From Roseburia sp. CAG:10041_57 (GTDB lineage: Bacteria; Bacillota; Clostridia; Lachnospirales; Lachnospiraceae), in contig MNTL01000003.1 of assembly GCA_001916965.1 (NCBI GenBank), forward strand, positions 62,001 to 126,000: a stretch of DNA of 64,000 nt, written 5' to 3'. The position numbers and the translations under genes are program-made. The notes under the pieces were generated by a model, which was not told the DNA's origin, did not search any database, and worked only from the letters and a program-made list of their open reading frames with translations. Below are positions 63,999-64,000 of the stretch, piece by piece. How positions within the stretch are numbered: the first letter of the stretch is position 1; every line of letters starts with the position of its first letter.

Positions 63999-64000
63999 GA

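Noticed and set aside
1..64000. CRISPR arrays, tRNA or rRNA genes, insertion sequences, prophage
   Set aside because: No regularly spaced repeats, no tRNA-like or rRNA segments, and no transposase, integrase or phage structural genes were recognised on reading both strands.

Overview
The window looks like the chromosome of a low-to-mid GC, spore-forming, carbohydrate-fermenting member of the Firmicutes, most likely a gut Lachnospiraceae (Roseburia/Lachnospira-like). This rests on protein resemblance, AGGAGG-type ribosome binding sites, adjacent SpoIID- and SpoIIQ-like genes, four importer systems without local ATPases, and a mannan locus laid out like the one known from Roseburia intestinalis. 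No species is claimed. No rRNA, tRNA, CRISPR array, transposase or phage gene was seen.

Region 1 (1-18550) is a beta-mannan utilisation locus. It holds a partial LacI regulator, a GH2 beta-mannosidase, a GH36 alpha-galactosidase and a second LacI regulator. After a terminator and a new promoter comes an operon with a lipoprotein solute-binding protein (SBP), two permeases, a mannobiose/cellobiose 2-epimerase, a GH130_1 phosphorylase, a CE17 esterase, a GH130_2 phosphorylase, a CE2 esterase and a GH1 glucosidase fused to a mannose-6-phosphate isomerase. Together they import acetylated (galacto)(gluco)manno-oligosaccharides, strip acetyl, galactosyl and glucosyl groups, phosphorolyse the chain to mannose 1-phosphate, and finish at fructose 6-phosphate. 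The phosphomannomutase step is not encoded here. A consensus promoter overlapping the terminator starts a housekeeping operon (aminotransferase, patatin, UppP; 18654-21597).

Region 2 (21950-36402) is a tight nine-gene operon. It has two permease pairs, a 998-residue SBP with extra N-terminal beta domains, a membrane protein combining an NHL propeller, TPRs and a YIP1 domain, a membrane-anchored DUF5696-type protein, a classical lipoprotein SBP and a GH43 arabinanase lipoprotein. A convergent ArsR-type regulator with a large C-terminal domain follows. This is the least understood system in the window.

Region 3 (37399-53797) is cell surface, envelope and sporulation: a chemoreceptor, a membrane acyltransferase, SpoIID, a LytM-degenerate SpoIIQ, an amidohydrolase, a GH9-like lipoprotein lacking the catalytic DAGD motif, Ddl and MurF, a DUF975 membrane protein, a VanRS-like two-component pair, PlsC, a sodium symporter and a PrcB-like lipoprotein.

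Region 4 (53911-64000) contains pyrC and pyrK-pyrD, separated by a 7-kb block holding a membrane-bound AraC regulator, an Lpl-type importer and a rhamnogalacturonan acetylesterase. This suggests a pectin cassette placed inside a pyrimidine gene cluster. A roughly 90-bp palindromic element at 3183-3275 has a half-copy at 53165-53224.
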